The notes under the pieces were generated by a model. It was given only the letters and a program-made list of their open reading frames with translations. It made no database searches and was not told where the DNA came from. 64,000 bases of DNA from Trichobilharzia szidati. Taxonomy: Eukaryota > Platyhelminthes > Trematoda > Strigeidida > Schistosomatidae. Shown one piece after another: positions 10,401 through 25,400 of this stretch; the first letter of the stretch is position 1, and each line of letters begins with the position of its first letter. Both the position numbers and the translations under genes were made by a program. Location of the stretch: contig OX235271.1 in assembly GCA_944472155.2 (NCBI GenBank), positions 117,681,329-117,745,328 on the forward strand. The letters are read 5' to 3'.

Positions 10401-13400
10401 ATATACACCAAAGGATTGATGGATCCTTCTAGCTTATCCAGCACTTTTTGAAAGTTTTTGAAGTATGAAACATGTGAAATGAGTACACTAAAGCATAGTT
10501 AATACAATGCAACAGCTTTTATAATTTAACTAAGATATGTATAGAAGTAATCACTCATTCTTTCTTTAGTACTGTTTCATTATCGTTGTAATTTTATGCC
10601 AGCGCAACGCTAGCAGTATTTGTTAAGGTAAGAAAATACTTTCTTGAATCTACTGAGTAACTGTTATTTGCAGTTGAATCATAAAACCGAACATGTAGGG
10701 TTGACATCGAGCGGTGGTGCTCAATTTCCACAAATGGGTAGTGGATTCACAAAGATTTTATTGTTATTCGAGAAAAATCACTCACATGTTTACATCAGGT
10801 TTTACAAAGTGAACATCTTATATACAGTTAAATAATATTCTTTGATAAATTTAGATTTCGGTTACCTAATAAATATCAAAAATACAGCAGAAATCCCCAT
10901 TTATACATTTAGAAGACAATAAATTGAACAAAGAAGTAGTTACTGTCAATTAAACCTTTCGACTGCTGTTCTTTACATAGTTACAGCGGACGCACAATTA
11001 GGCATGTTCACTTTGCGAATTCTGAATATCATTCTGCACGGTCAGGTTGGGGATAAGTTAAGTCTATTCTTAGCTTTATTTTAATCCACCTTGTAGACGT
11101 TGATCGTACAGCTGATGTTAACAGATCTTAATTTAGCTTTACAAGTTAGTCTACTACAGCCGACAAAAAGACATCTGGATTCACTGGGATAAGCTGAACG
11201 TATGTGTTTAGGAGTAAGTAGTACAGCCATTGTCCTTACACTTTCCATCTATAAAACAATGTGAAAAGCGTTGAATTTTCCCTCCTCCAATGCCATTTTA
11301 AGTTATTATTATTATTTCAACTACCTTATTATTTTACCTACTTCGCATTTAATTATTTTTATGTAGTCAATTTTAATAAATTGATTACTCACTTATTCTT
11401 GTTTTAAAATTTTGTTCGACGTAATCGTTTCTCTAATTTTCACCATATCCCTACCTTTTAGTCGTGAACTAATTTTCTTGGTCAGTTATCACCTCCTTGA
11501 CTCACTGACATTGATTAATTATTGCTAACAAACTCACCACCACTAGATTGGTGAACACTATGTATACATATATATGCACATTGGAAAAGAGTCACCAACT
11601 AGGATTTAATTGGAAAGTAAATATTTCTTCGTTCAATTTATTATCTTCTGAATATCAGAGACAATAGAAAACCATTGAGAACAATTCAAATGCTAATTTA
11701 GCTTCATCAATTCAGTTGAAAATCAATATAATTTTTAACCATATGCAGAAGGCATCCCATAATTTAAATTTTTTCCCGACTAAACTAAGAAAAAATCTTA
11801 ATTTGTCGAATTTGTATTAATGGATTATGAGTTCTTGAGAGAGATAAAACTATAAAATCTGGTTTATATTCTAATTCACCCCAGCAGCTAGTTAGTATTT
11901 TCGTTCTTAATAATGAAGTTCTTTCAAACAAACTTCAATGTAAGATTACCAATACGTCATTTCTAAAGTACCAATCCACTTAGTGGAGTGTATCTAATCA
12001 ATAATCATTAATTTTATGTGCATTTGGGCAGGATGACGCACGACTCTTATTTGCATGTGCTCATGAAGCTGAAGAAGGTTATTTATCTACAGAAGTATAT
12101 ACAGCTCTTTGCCAGCTCTGGAATGATGGAGGCGTTCAACAGTGCTTTCGACGTTCAAGAGAATATCAGTTAAATGACTCGGCACCTTAGTAAGTTTTTA
12201 TGAATTACAAATGTTTTATTCATTATAAATATATAAGAAGTGTTTTTGAGAAATACCTCAGATAATATCCTGAAATAACTGGAAGAATAACTAAATTACA
12301 GAAATAAAAGCTATTGCGGAAGTACGTCTGCAAACTACGTGGATAAAACATGACAGATATTGTCATTATAAACAGATTTCTGAACTGAAATGAACATATA
12401 TTTAAAGTTCACAGGAATTAAGGTCACCATTTTGTTTGGAATTACAGTAATTTTTCATATTTATCTTCATTTGTCTTTGCATGGGAAATACAGGGAAATG
12501 TGTAAAGATGTAGACGAGGAAATTAAATTTTTCTCATTTATTACTATAATAAAAGAGCAAAATGTCCTGATAGTGATTTTCTTGTGCTCGATAATGTCAC
12601 TATTCAAAGCGAATTTCTAGGCTCAGAAAATTACAATAGTCTGTTTTATAGAGAATACATGTTCATTCATTCACTTATTCATTTGTTCAGCGTATTTTCA
12701 GTATGTGTAAATGGCTTCAAAGCAGAATCAAAATTTTGTAACAGAATTTCAGTCTTCAGTATGTTCATTGAAGGTGATTTTGGATTTATTTTATTTCTAA
12801 CTACTGAAACTAATAGTTCCAATATTATGTTGTTTTCCAATAAGTCATTAAAAACATGGACGCTGAGATATTTCAGAAAACATTGTATTAGGACAAAATA
12901 TGGGATGTTAACTACTATATCATTCTGATAGTCATAGATCTGTCTCAGTAATTAGATCTCATCCTAAAAAACACTATAATTTTGAAACATATTGGACAAG
13001 CTTCTTTTTAAAAATGGCAAAATCATAATCAATGTTTTCACTTTTCTAAATTCGTCTGGATGATCATAAAGTTAACTGAACACACATGATATTCTTAGAA
13101 CAGATAAAGTGTCACTGAATTTTATGTTGAAAATTATGTTTTCAAAATCCTGAACTTGGAGAAGTATGGTGATCATAACACTGTATATATTTGTTATCAT
13201 TATTTTTCCTTTGGATTACAGGTGGAAAATAGAGCTCCAGTAGTAAATACTTACTGTATTCTGCTCTTTACTGTCTTTTTAAGCTTTCTCCAATATTTTC
13301 CACAAACTTTCATATTCTTCTCACACAATCTCCTCCATGTCACCTTCGGACATCCAACTTGTCGCTTCCGGTTTGAACTCCACTCTAGGGCTTGCGTAAA

Positions 13401-16400
13401 GCGTGATTTCACTCAGCGGTCCGTTCCATATCCATTTCTTTCGACATATTTGTTGAGCAATAGGTTCTTGGTTGGTTAGTTTCCAGAGTTTCTTGTTGTT
13501 AATCCTTTCTGGCCATCTGATATTCAGAATGGAGCCAACGAAGACAGATGTTGATAAAAGCCTTCACTCTGTTGAAAATGCTTTTGCCAACATGAGTGCC
13601 GAAACTCTGATCCATATAGAAGTAACGGCCTACTCGACATTGGTGTTGAAAATTCGAATCTTGTTCCTTATGCTGAGTGCGTTTTCGATTCTGCCTTTGA
13701 TGATCTCATCTGAGCCCCCTGGATTTGAAATGATGTTGCATAGATAAGTAAAAGAAGTGACTTCCTTCAAATTTTCCCCACTGATATTGATTGGTGCTTA
13801 TTGATATCAGTTAGGTATCCTCACCACCTCTGTCTTCTCGACGTTCACTTGAAGTTCTCTCTCCAGTCTTACTTTGCCAACTTGTTAATTTTCGCCTGTA
13901 GATCTTCAAGTTTGTGTGGCATAAGACAAATTGTCCATTAAGTCTAGGTATTCTGGAGTCTTCTCGTTGGCACAAAGTTTTCTTGTCTTCTTGCTCCTAA
14001 CAGTATGCCCCATAGTCTAGTTCACCACAATCAGGAATGTGATTGGTGATAATAGGCAGCCTAGTTTTATTCCTATCTTCACTTGTTGGTCAACAGTAAT
14101 TTAATTTTTGTCTCAGGGGCTTAAAAACTGTAGTGAAATCTATAAATTGACCATGAAAACATGAGTGCGAAAATAAGGCTACGCTGAACGACTATCTAAC
14201 ATTTTTGAACTAACTTTAAAAACTTCTTTTAGCTTGAAACCTTTCTCGGGTAGGGGGGGGAGAGAGCTATTGAAATGTTATTCTGCGAATTCGTTTTGTA
14301 TTAACTGCAAAGAATGATAGATGATAATATCGGAAGTGATAGAAAACTTATTGGTAATAGGTTATACCCATCAACTAATTAGGTTTATTTTAAATTCACC
14401 CACCCTCCTAAACTTGAAGTGAAACATAACTGGTAAAGGTGTGAGATATAAAGAAACTATATGCTTGTAACCACAAGCAGGCAAATCATTTGCTGATCAA
14501 ATTGCAACTCTATCTTGTCAAACTATTAAAGAAGGGCAACTCACGCCTCTGAAAATAAATCAGCCGATAAGGTTGTGAATCCCCTTTAACCAGTATAACT
14601 AACAAGTGTGCTAAGAAAACCTTGCCATTCATTTAACTGACTACCGATCATATCTGAAGTAGGGTATGGTTGAGAAGGATTTGGGGCTCCCACCCACGTA
14701 TCAAGTCACTGAATCTTGATTTGTGTTGAACGTGGAGGTACATGCTGTCTGTTCTGTGTCCTCGGGAAAAAAGAATCACTAATCGCAGAATCTTGGTGCC
14801 ATACCTCAAAATCATGTTCAGTGGTACAGATATATACTCCACCTACCTTTTTATAGATACGTAGCATATTTTCATACTCGATTTTGTCGATTACAAATTA
14901 GGTCTCATTTTTCGAAGGTGCTAATATGCACGTATACGTGCTAATAAGAAAGCGAACAACCACAAACAAGTTCGCTTGCAGCTGAAATTTTTTGCTTGAG
15001 CAAGTTCATCCCTTCTTGTTGAAGGCATTAGATATGGTATCTGGGCTAATTTTTTCGTGACAGGTGATATAAAACAGTCAGCAATCATGAAGTTGGACGG
15101 AGTGTAAGATAGCGACAGAAAGTCATCAATGGGATTGTGGAACTTTACTGAATAAGACGTGTGTTACGCATGCCCAATCAACACCATTGTCGACAAGCAG
15201 TATCAATTGAAAAAGGGCTAGGTTGGAAAAGAGTTAGAGGTCGACGGAACAGAATGCCCACAGTCTGTTTAGTTTATGACTATTATTTTAAACCATGTAG
15301 GAATGTGTACACTGTCTGGTTACGGTCCTCAAGATGTTAAGAACCAGAGGTTGAACTCTGTATATGATGTGACCCAAAGTAGTTCTCGGTAGGGTAAACA
15401 TATTTACTCCTTGAAGCCTTCGAGACCCTTTAAAACTCCATCATTCTTCATCTAATTATTTATTCCACTATAGATTTTCACCTATTATGTTTTGATGGCA
15501 TTCCTTTCTTCGACCTTTGTTTGGGATTTTAAGATCTGTGACATCTTGATCTGCTGCACTTTACTATCAATTTCGACGTGGGAAAGTTTAGTTTCTGTTT
15601 CAAAGACAAGTTGCTTTTAGGTAATTTCTTAGAAAGTTTAATTATATGTATGACAATGATCATATTTATAAAAAAAGAAAGTATTATTCCAAAAATATGA
15701 CCAAAATTTGACCTAGCAGTTTTAAAAGATAGATGCTAATTGGAAATTAGGAATAAAAAAATCCTATATGGAGAAATCATAGTGACAGTGGATTATTAGT
15801 TGCAGTGCTAGACTAACTTAAAACAGATGCTGAAAATGAAATTTTGTATATTTTAAAATCAGTTTGTTGAAAATACTTCAGATAATTACGAAATTCAGTT
15901 GAATCTAGAATTATGCGTTCCTGGGGACAGTAACAGTTACGTAACTGCAATATATCTAATGTGTAATTATTATACATTGAAATTCTAATTTACTCTCATA
16001 TTAGCCCATTTACCACTACTGTCAAGTTTATATATGGTGCGAAAATTGTTTAGTAGTACAGAAAGTATCCAGATGAATAACGGATGAAATAAATAATACA
16101 TAAAAATACTGAAGAGATAAGTTATAATCTTGGCTTTTAACTCTGTTAAGTATCTTTACAACTGAAAGTGTGCAAAAAATTACATAGTGATTTCTAAAAG
16201 AGACAGGGATTGTCTTTGAAGAGAATATGAATATCAGAAGCTAATCAGTATCAGACTCTCCTTGTCTGTTTAACTTCAGGTTATTTTTTGAAGCTCTTAA
16301 AGGTTAGCGAACTTCAAAATAAAACTTATTCTGTTGATATTGTGGAAGCTAACATGATGAAATAACAAAGTATGTTTCCATTGCTACTAATCTAAAAACC

Positions 16401-19400
16401 AAGATATGTTGATATCATATGAAGATATCAAGATATCTTAAGTAAGGAAACGTCATTTATATCTGCCATATTAGTGTTGAATTTGTGTCAAAACCCCTCT
16501 CAAAATCCCCTTTCTCTTATGTATTTGTCTTTGTAGAAAGTGGACAACAATGAAATTATGCCGAGACTTTTCGGTTTTTTCATTTTTTTAACAGCTTTTT
16601 TAATTCCCTCGATCGGCTGGCTAAATATGATTACATACCAACAGACCAAGATGTATTAAGGACACGGGTCAAGACTACCGGTATTCAAGAAACGCAATTT
16701 AGTTACAGAAAAATTGAATTTAGGTAACGTTGACTGGTGATTTATTGTGTGTTTTACTAGCACATTTTGAAAATTTGGCTTGGGGTATATTGTCGTCATG
16801 TTGTCTGGTCCTGAATAATAGTCGGGTTACGATTTTATAGTATGAATAAGTCAGGATAGTGAGTACTGTGTGACATCATTTGAAATCACCAGGAATGTGG
16901 AGATATTGCTCACTGTCTCGAACACTTGACTTCAGCCAGCTGGATGCAGTTTCGAATTGCTATCCAGCAGGGTGAGCGAGTAGATGGTATCATAAATGAA
17001 GTTCGTAGCCTGACACACGCGAACTGCGTTACAGTTGATAGAGTTTTATTAATTTTTTACAGTCACATAAAGCCTACAGTTACATCTTGCCAGAGTATTC
17101 CATTGGAAGGAAATTCCAAATAGATGACTAACTGCTAATCACCTTCACATATTTCGGTTTACAGCATACCATTGGAGTTTCGAATAGCAATATATTTATT
17201 CAAATTCCATTATGGGTAAATTTTGTTTTGATAAAGTCTCACAGTGTTATACAGTAATGTTTACTGATGACGTTTCGAGCACAATTTATTGCTCATAATC
17301 ATATCAAGGTAATCACACCACTTCCTGAATTCATTTATACAGTTCCGTTGTTTTTCACTTGATTTGATTGGTAGTAATATTTTCCATATTTCGGGTATGA
17401 GTGATAAAAATATTGGAAATGGAAAATATTACTACCAATCAAATCAAGTGAAAATCAAGTGAAAAACAACGGAACTATATAAATGAATTTAGGAAATCGT
17501 GTGATTACCTTGATATGATTATGAGCAATAAATTGTGCTCGAAACGTCATCAGTAAACATTACTGTATAACACTGTGAGACTTTATCAAAACAAAATTTA
17601 CCCATAATGGAATTACACTCTACCACAGTGCACAAGTTTTATTCTTAAATTTATTCGAATAACTACAGTTTCACTAGGATGTATACGCTGATGTCATGGA
17701 AAGACGCATGAACACTATAGAAATAGCTTTGTCATATTTGTAGGCTGGTTAAATTAGTTATCCTTAATTTTGTTGTGATTTGGATTTACGTGTTTGTTTA
17801 GAACAGCATGAATTAGAGTTGCTACGAATTGGAAATCAAACATGTAATTGTCTTACGCTAACGTGATATTCTCTTATATCTTCTCCTTAAAAAAAGGAGC
17901 GTTCAGGGACACTATCCTCAAGCAGTACAATTATATATATATATATAATGGATTATAATAGCAACAAAGGAATGTTCCGAAAGATGCATCATTAATATTT
18001 AGAATTTCAGATTACAATCAAGAAATTCTCAAGAAAATAATTTTATACAGAGCCATTAGTCAGGTAGAAACGAGAGCAAAATTAAGTAAGCTGAGTGACA
18101 TAACATAGCTTACAAGACTTGATCGATTTCAAGTAACCGTGAAATAAGCCCACCTCAAGATCAATATCATAAGGAGCAGAGGCGCAACTGTGGGGAAGAA
18201 GGGAAACATTGTGGATCAAATTTCTACGTAAATTATTTTATTCTCTTTTACCTTCTGCCTAATTTAAAGATCTGAAGTATGCATCTCGGACGACTGTTCA
18301 GTAACTCTGGGCTGGCGATTTCTAAAATTTAAAGTGACGGTTTTCTTCCAATATCCTAGTGAGAAGCAGTGTACTGTGATTTTAATCGGTGTCTATCTTT
18401 CTTACTTTATTTGTAAATCGATTTGTTTAAGGAACACGACTACGGGATCATGAAGCAGCTAAGATTTAAATGTTATAATGAAGATTTAAACCTCAGAGAA
18501 GACCATAATTAGCATAAAACACTAGCTAATTATTTCTCAGATTATATATTTTGATAGTTCGATTGATTCGACAACACCTTTGCCATTCATCCAAATAGTT
18601 TTCAAAACGTACTGTTTAGATGAAGTGGAATTCCAAAGTCCACGGCTGATTATTTACAGGTAGTGTGTTTTTTAATCAAACTTTTGATCAAAATATTTCA
18701 GAAAAATCTGAGTGTATTCACCAGCAATCTGAGTTTTACTTTTGCGTTAGGATTGAATGTAAAGCATATGTATTACTCATAAAACGTTTGTTAATCCGAA
18801 GACAAAAACCATATGCAGTGATGTCTTTTTACCACACAGTATATCCCAACACAGTCCAAATGCCTGTTATTTTTCGGCAGATAATTTCTCATTATATATT
18901 ACTGAGATACAGAAATCAACTTTTAAACATATTTCCAGAAAATTATTACGATACATATCCTGTTTATTTGAGTTGAATTATTAGGTTAGCGATATCCAGA
19001 TATCATATAATAGGATATTATAATAATAAATGTCTTATTTATAGAACCGTTTAAACAATAAGCAATTAAGTTAGAAATAAAATACTATCAACGTCATCCG
19101 TATAATGGAACTTGTGACCGGCATATAAAGAGTTTAAATAATATTTATTTCGTTCAATGCATTATTAGTGCACTAAACTTATTTAAAATGGTGTGACGAT
19201 GTTCATGATATTACTGATGATTATGAAAATTTAAGTGCCAATTACCTCTATAACCATTAAGTGTTTCCCTGTTTTCAAAATTAAAATAACTAATTCGCAT
19301 TTTGTTAATATATCTAATAAACACAGACTAGTGGATGTGGGGGGTCAGAGATCAGAACGAAAAAAATGGATTCACTGCTTCCAAGATGTAACCGCAATCA

Positions 19401-22400
19401 TATTTGTCGTTGCTTTGAGTGAATACGATCTTGGTTTAGCTGAAGACCAAACAACTGTAAGTCACACACTTGAAACGATAGTTAACAATAATAGAGTTAT
19501 CAGCTTTTAAAACATTGAAGTGAGTCAGTCACCTTCATTTGAAGCTCATCGATAGTATGGGTTTTCAACTTCTCAGATCACTATCAACTTCCATCCATAT
19601 GTGGATTAATGTATTACTTACTGTTTAAATATGATCAGTCTGTAATAATTCGGAAAATGCAAATGATTCATCCTATAAGTGACCTTCAAACAAAGAAGTG
19701 ATATTGCTGTACTGGCTATCATTAGTGGTTCTTCAGTTGATACTGCATAATCTTGGCAGCGTTCTTACGATTATTCATCGTCTGTAATCTACATGGTTCG
19801 CGACTATTCATCCCTATACGTGGTGAAAAACAATTTGTGTATTAGAATTCACTTCCCTAAAATAATGCTATGGGATAAAAATAATGATTCAAACCTAGCG
19901 GATTGCTAATATGTTACATTCACATTATTGTATTTTAGAAAATAAAGCAAGATACGAGTATAACCAAACCTGTTCAGCTTTGTGAGATTTAGTAAACCAC
20001 GAAGTGTAATCACATGAAATCACCGTCAACACGTTAAAAGATAAAGGCAATGCTTACGTAAACTTTTATTTACTGACAACCACGCTTCGTCACTGAGAGA
20101 ATAATCTCACCTTCATTAGTAAATGTGGCAGAAAGAAGTGCCAATAGTTGGGTCGTTTGAAGTATTCTAGCTAAAAGCTGGATACAAGTATTGCTTCTCT
20201 GCTAACAGAAAATCAATTCATGACCATTGGTGAATCAAAGCAAATGCAGCTGACTCAGTCTAATATTGATTTCATCCTCTGATATACAAGCAACATTTGA
20301 AATATTTATTTTCGCACAGCTAGTTTTCATAGAGTTAGTTTCGCATACAAATTTATCAGACAATTTGTTAGTCAGATATAAAGTCAAAAACAAAAATATA
20401 TTTGTTAATAATCGATTAAGAAACTCTATATCTTTATTAATTATGTAATCTGCTGAACTGAATACGCTGTAAAACAGAAACTCATTTTAAGACCTTTAAG
20501 ACTGTAGTGTCATACAAAAATGAATGAAATCAGTGCACCAACAATTCATCAATTTATTTGTGAATTATGCTGGCAATTGAATATTCATCTATCAAAATCT
20601 AGTTGTAATATCAAGTTGTTCTAAAATTTAGTCATTGATTTTTACCATCAAAACTGAAAAGGTACGAGTGTGAATCACCCTTACTAGAAAATCAACTTTA
20701 TTCGTCACACAAAAGCGTAGCCAATTCACACCTCATAAACAAAAAAGAGAAACAGACAAAAATGCAGTCGGATAAATAAACAAACAGTTGATCTATTATA
20801 TCATAGTAACAGTTATGGCGTTGGAAAGGTAGTTGGCCTAACAGCGAAAACAGTAAGACTTTATTAGACAATGTTAATTTCGTAATTCAAAGTGGAATAC
20901 AGATTAGCAGTTATATATGACCTGAAATTTTTCCTAGTGTGAAACAAGCATCATGATTGCTCACTTAATAAAGATATACTTTTTATTGAAATAAAGAAAC
21001 AAAGGAGTAGTGATTGGATTATCGTAGATATTTCATTTTAATTTACTATGTAGAATTAAGAAGCAAACTTCAGAAATAATTAGAAATAGAGTTAAACTGT
21101 TTGGTAAAGCTAGCCAAATGTAAGTAAGGAAAACTGCATATTCCGAAAAACTTCTTACATGAGATACTGTGTGCATTTTCAGTCTCGTACTCTTAGCCAC
21201 TAACTACCTAAATCCGATTCAATGTCTTTATTTCGCAAAGTTCCAAGGATTGTTAGAATAATAGTTATATCAGAAGTTGCTGAATTCCTGCTATAAATTA
21301 TACGAAAGCATGCTTCTTGTGGTTCAGTGAGTAACTTAAGCATCAGTTAAGAATGATTTGATTTGCCTCAAAAAGTCTTCACCGTTACCTGTAAACGCAG
21401 CAATAGAAAAATTTAAATTAATGTAGACAAGTTTATTTTTTAAAGTGTGAAGTAATAAAGTATTATTTGAACGATAGTTTCTCCATCGGTAAGTTGTTTT
21501 TGAAAAGTTGTTTTGGTGGAAAATGTTCCTCTGGACTGAAATCATTTCAAATTTTCTTTCCTTCTCATATTATCTATTTGATGAGACGTCATAAATAATG
21601 TATATAGAAAATTTTTTGGCTCTTATTTAAAGGGGTTCGTGACGCAAAACAATTTACTTTCATTTTTATTAGATAGATGACCTATCAACTTATTTGAAAT
21701 CAGTGTTAGTAGTTAACTCACTATAAAATTACATGACTTAATCTCAATGTGTTTAAAAAATCAAAACAACATTTTTCAGGTTTCTCTGTACGAGTCATAA
21801 CTTCTCCCATAGAATTTGTTGTGATTTGTTAAGCACTCTGGGGTTACCTTAAGTAAATTCATAATAATTCAATCTGCCTCGGGGCTCAAATCATTCCAGG
21901 AGATTCGTAACATCTACGATCTGGATATTAATAATTTTATGCAAAAACCATTGGCATTTCCCATCAGTCCTTTAGTGTAAGGTTCAGGGGAGATTCTCCA
22001 GTGCATTGTTCTGTTTGGAATTGTTTTCGATTAGATAAATTAGCACTAGGTTAAATTCACTTTTCAGGTGGTGTAATGGTTTATTGGACATATTAAGCGG
22101 TTAAACAATTTCTTGATTTATTTACTACGCAGAATTGTGTGTTTTCATGGGATATACACAGAGAAAAACAGATGCTTGCAGCAGAACCGAATCTCATTTA
22201 TCCCATTCCCTCAATCAGTTTGAAAATAAATGAATGGAAAATTAAGATAACATTTTACAAGAGATAAAAAACGAAATCAACTTAACTCACCTATACAACA
22301 TGTGCATTCGTCAGTCTGTTGCATCCAAGTCACAATCAAATGCTTGAGCATTTTAAATTAAATATGACTGAATTTCGGAAGAAACTGTCATGATTATAAA

Positions 22401-25400
22401 CAATAACTTGTGTTTTAAACGTCATTCAGTATATTATGCTGTTCTACTGTGTGGCATATATATATATATATACAACAAAAACGAAACAATTAAATAAAGG
22501 TGGGTAAATTGTAGGATGAGATTACATTTGAAATTCTCCGAAATACTCATATCCATGAATGCAATAACTGGGTTGATGAAAGTAATAAAAAACGCTCAAA
22601 GGAACCTAATTACCAAGGCGGGAAGACAAATGAAACAATGGGCTGATCACTTTCAAGGACTCTTGAATCGACCATCACCTACAACTCGCCCAAAAATGCC
22701 ACTGCCACCAAAAGCAGGCAGAGAAATGGCTACCAGTGGACACCACTCCTCCAAGTAAAGCGGAAATCCTGAATGCAATCAAGCTATTGAACACCGGCCT
22801 GGAAGGTGACAGGACCAGACGGCATTCCCCCACCCCGAAGCACTGAAAACGGACCCAGAGACTGCGGCAGATGTGCTCACACCATTACTGCAAAAGGTTT
22901 GGAAAGAAGGGAAAATGCCTACAGATTGGGAGAAGGGCTACCTCGTCAAACTGCTAAAGAAGGGCGACTTAGGCCTGTGCAAGAACTGGCGTGAAATAAT
23001 GCTCTTGTCCACGCTAAGTGAAACATTAAGTCACGTCGTCCTGGAGAGACTAAAACATGTGCTGGATGAAGAAATCCAACGGGAATTAGCTAGATTCAGG
23101 AAAGGCAAATCATGTGCTGATCAAATTGCAACTCTACGCAGAGTCATCATTGAACAAAGCATAAAATGGCGATCAAATCTCTACCTCAACTTGATTGACT
23201 TCGTAAAGACCTTCGACAGAGTCGGCCGAGAAGTACTTCGGAAACTATTTCAACATTATGGCTTGCAGTTCCGAAATGTTAATCGAGTTTTTTCAAAAGC
23301 AATTTGTGTGAAGGAATTAGCAACATAAATTGTGGAACAAACTACCTAAAAACCTATCATTCGATGAATATATATGAGAAACTGTGGTGGGATTGTGCAT
23401 ATGCTGAGGATATCGTTGATTCCAGTTGCGCGACAGCCCGTGACTTCGTACCCAAACGGCATAGGTGTATGCTGCAAATCTATGACTCCACATTGCAGAA
23501 CTGTGTACTTTGTTGTCATCAGTTGTATATGTATGTATCTGTGTTTCTTGTTATTATACCGACGTCATTTTACTTCAGGCTAGGTTAACAGCAGTAAGGA
23601 TTTCTGAAAGATAATGTGACAAGTGGTAATTTAGCTCGGTAATTGTAGGTATTATTGCCTACTTAATGAGGGTTGGCGAGATTTTGAATCCTGATCACAG
23701 TGATGAGTAGTGAAGTAATTCGAACTAGTAATTTATTTATAAGCTGACTTTTATCTCTTGACATATTTTCAGAATCGAATGATTGAGTCAATGAAATTAT
23801 TTGATTCTATATGCAATAATAGTTGGTTCATCGAAACTAGTATGCTTTTATTTCTGAATAAACGTGATTTATTTCAACAGAAGATTTCCACATCTCCACT
23901 GACTATATGTTTCCCAGAGTATACTGGTAAGTAACGTTAATTATTTTAGTTTTCAGAAAATTAATTACTACTTCCGTTTTGCATTAGTTGTTGGAATAAA
24001 TCTGCAATAATCTACACTGATTTTTTCTAGTCGAATTTTGCTTCTTGCACCAGTGAAACTCAAGAGTATAAGTAATTATTATTATTTTTACTATTGTTCC
24101 CTTGGTTTCCGAGTAGAACATTGGGCTTCAACAACACATTTTCACTCTGTTTTATTTCCTGCTATCCGCTTCAGCTAGGTCCACGACTGACCAAACTCTC
24201 TCATCTCTTCCTCACACGATCTCCTCCATGTCATCCTAGGACGACCCACTCATCACTTCCCATTTGGATTCCACTCGAAGGTCTGGCGTCCGATGTCATT
24301 CGGCGGCCTCCTCAATGTATGCCCAATCCACCTCCACTTTCTCCTACATATTTGTTGAGCGATCGGCTCTTGGTTGGCTTGTTCCCAGCCCGAGTTTATT
24401 GCTTCCTTATTCTTTCTGGCCATTTGATCTTCAATATGGAACCAGCGAAGGAGGCAGCTGTTGATGAAAGTCTGCAACCTGTTGGAAATCCTTTTCGTGA
24501 CACGCCAAGTTTCTGACCCGAATAGAAGAACCGACTTCCCATTGGTGCTAAAAATCCGAATCGTGTTGTTTATGCTGAGTGCGGAAGATTTCCCAACTGG
24601 TTTCAGATTAATGAAGGCATATCTTGCCTTTCCGATTCTGACTTTGACATCTCCGTCCGTTCCGCCTGTAGTTGAAACGATACTTCTCAGATAAGTGAAG
24701 GAGGCAACCTCTGTTAAATCTCTCCCATTGATGGCGATTAGTGCTGGTTGTTGTTGCTGTTGATTGGTTATCTTCACCACCTAGGTCTTTTCTGTGTTCA
24801 TCTGAAGTCCTGTTTTCGCTGCCTCTTCAGCCAGTTTGTTGGTTTTCGCTTGCAAGTCTTCGAGTTTGTGTGACAACAGACATATATCACCTATGAAATC
24901 CAGATCTCCTAGAGTCTTCCTATCGGTGGTCCAGAGTATTCCTGACTCCTCGCCCCCAACAGTCTGACGCATAGTCCGGTACACCACAATTAAGAATATC
25001 ACCAGTGATAATAGACAGTCTTGTCTTACTCCTGTATACACTTCGAACGCCTCGTTGAGTTTTCTGTTGTGGATCACTTGACACGTGGCATTGTCATATA
25101 GCTGTTGAATGAGGTTGACAAAGACTTGATGTACGCTGTAGTGTTGAAGTAGTTTCCGCAGTACTTCTCGGCCGACTCTGTCGAAGGTCTTTACGAAGTC
25201 AATCAAGTTGAGGTAGAGATTTGATCGCCATTTTATGCTTTGTTCAATGATGATTATGCTTATACACTTATACACTCTTGAGAATAAAAGATCAGATTGT
25301 TTTTATTAGCTGATAACTATTAAACCCCTGAAAACTGGAAGACGTTTAACAACAGTCACATTCATTTTTTAAATTTGTAAATACCTTATGCAGTTGATTG

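Larger units (their letters stand above)
4670..12031 (+). other. Intron 3 of the G-alpha gene
   Basis: A 7.4-kb intron. It contains a copy of the palindrome-family repeat near 8231-8300, a dispersed repeat at 8584-8700 and a tRNA-like SINE near 9150-9320. Otherwise I see A+T-rich sequence with short chance frames and small AT repeats, for example near 6580. Confidence 0.8.

Noticed and set aside
12390..12928. Two plus-strand frames in intron 4
   Set aside because: Phe/Ile-rich, no motif, no splice support; chance frames.
17203..17614. Active hammerhead ribozyme in the palindrome
   Set aside because: On one strand GAAACGTC and a stem are present, but the CTGATGA box reads ATTATGA. On the other strand CTGATGA occurs but no GAAA follows a stem. 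No copy in the window has all core bases.
18665..18976. 103-codon plus-strand frame
   Set aside because: No motif and no phase agreement with neighbouring G-alpha exons.
22560..25256. One LINE split by twin priming
   Set aside because: The inverted halves are separated by G-alpha exon 7 in its correct orientation, and the order of the halves is wrong for twin priming. Two insertions are more likely.
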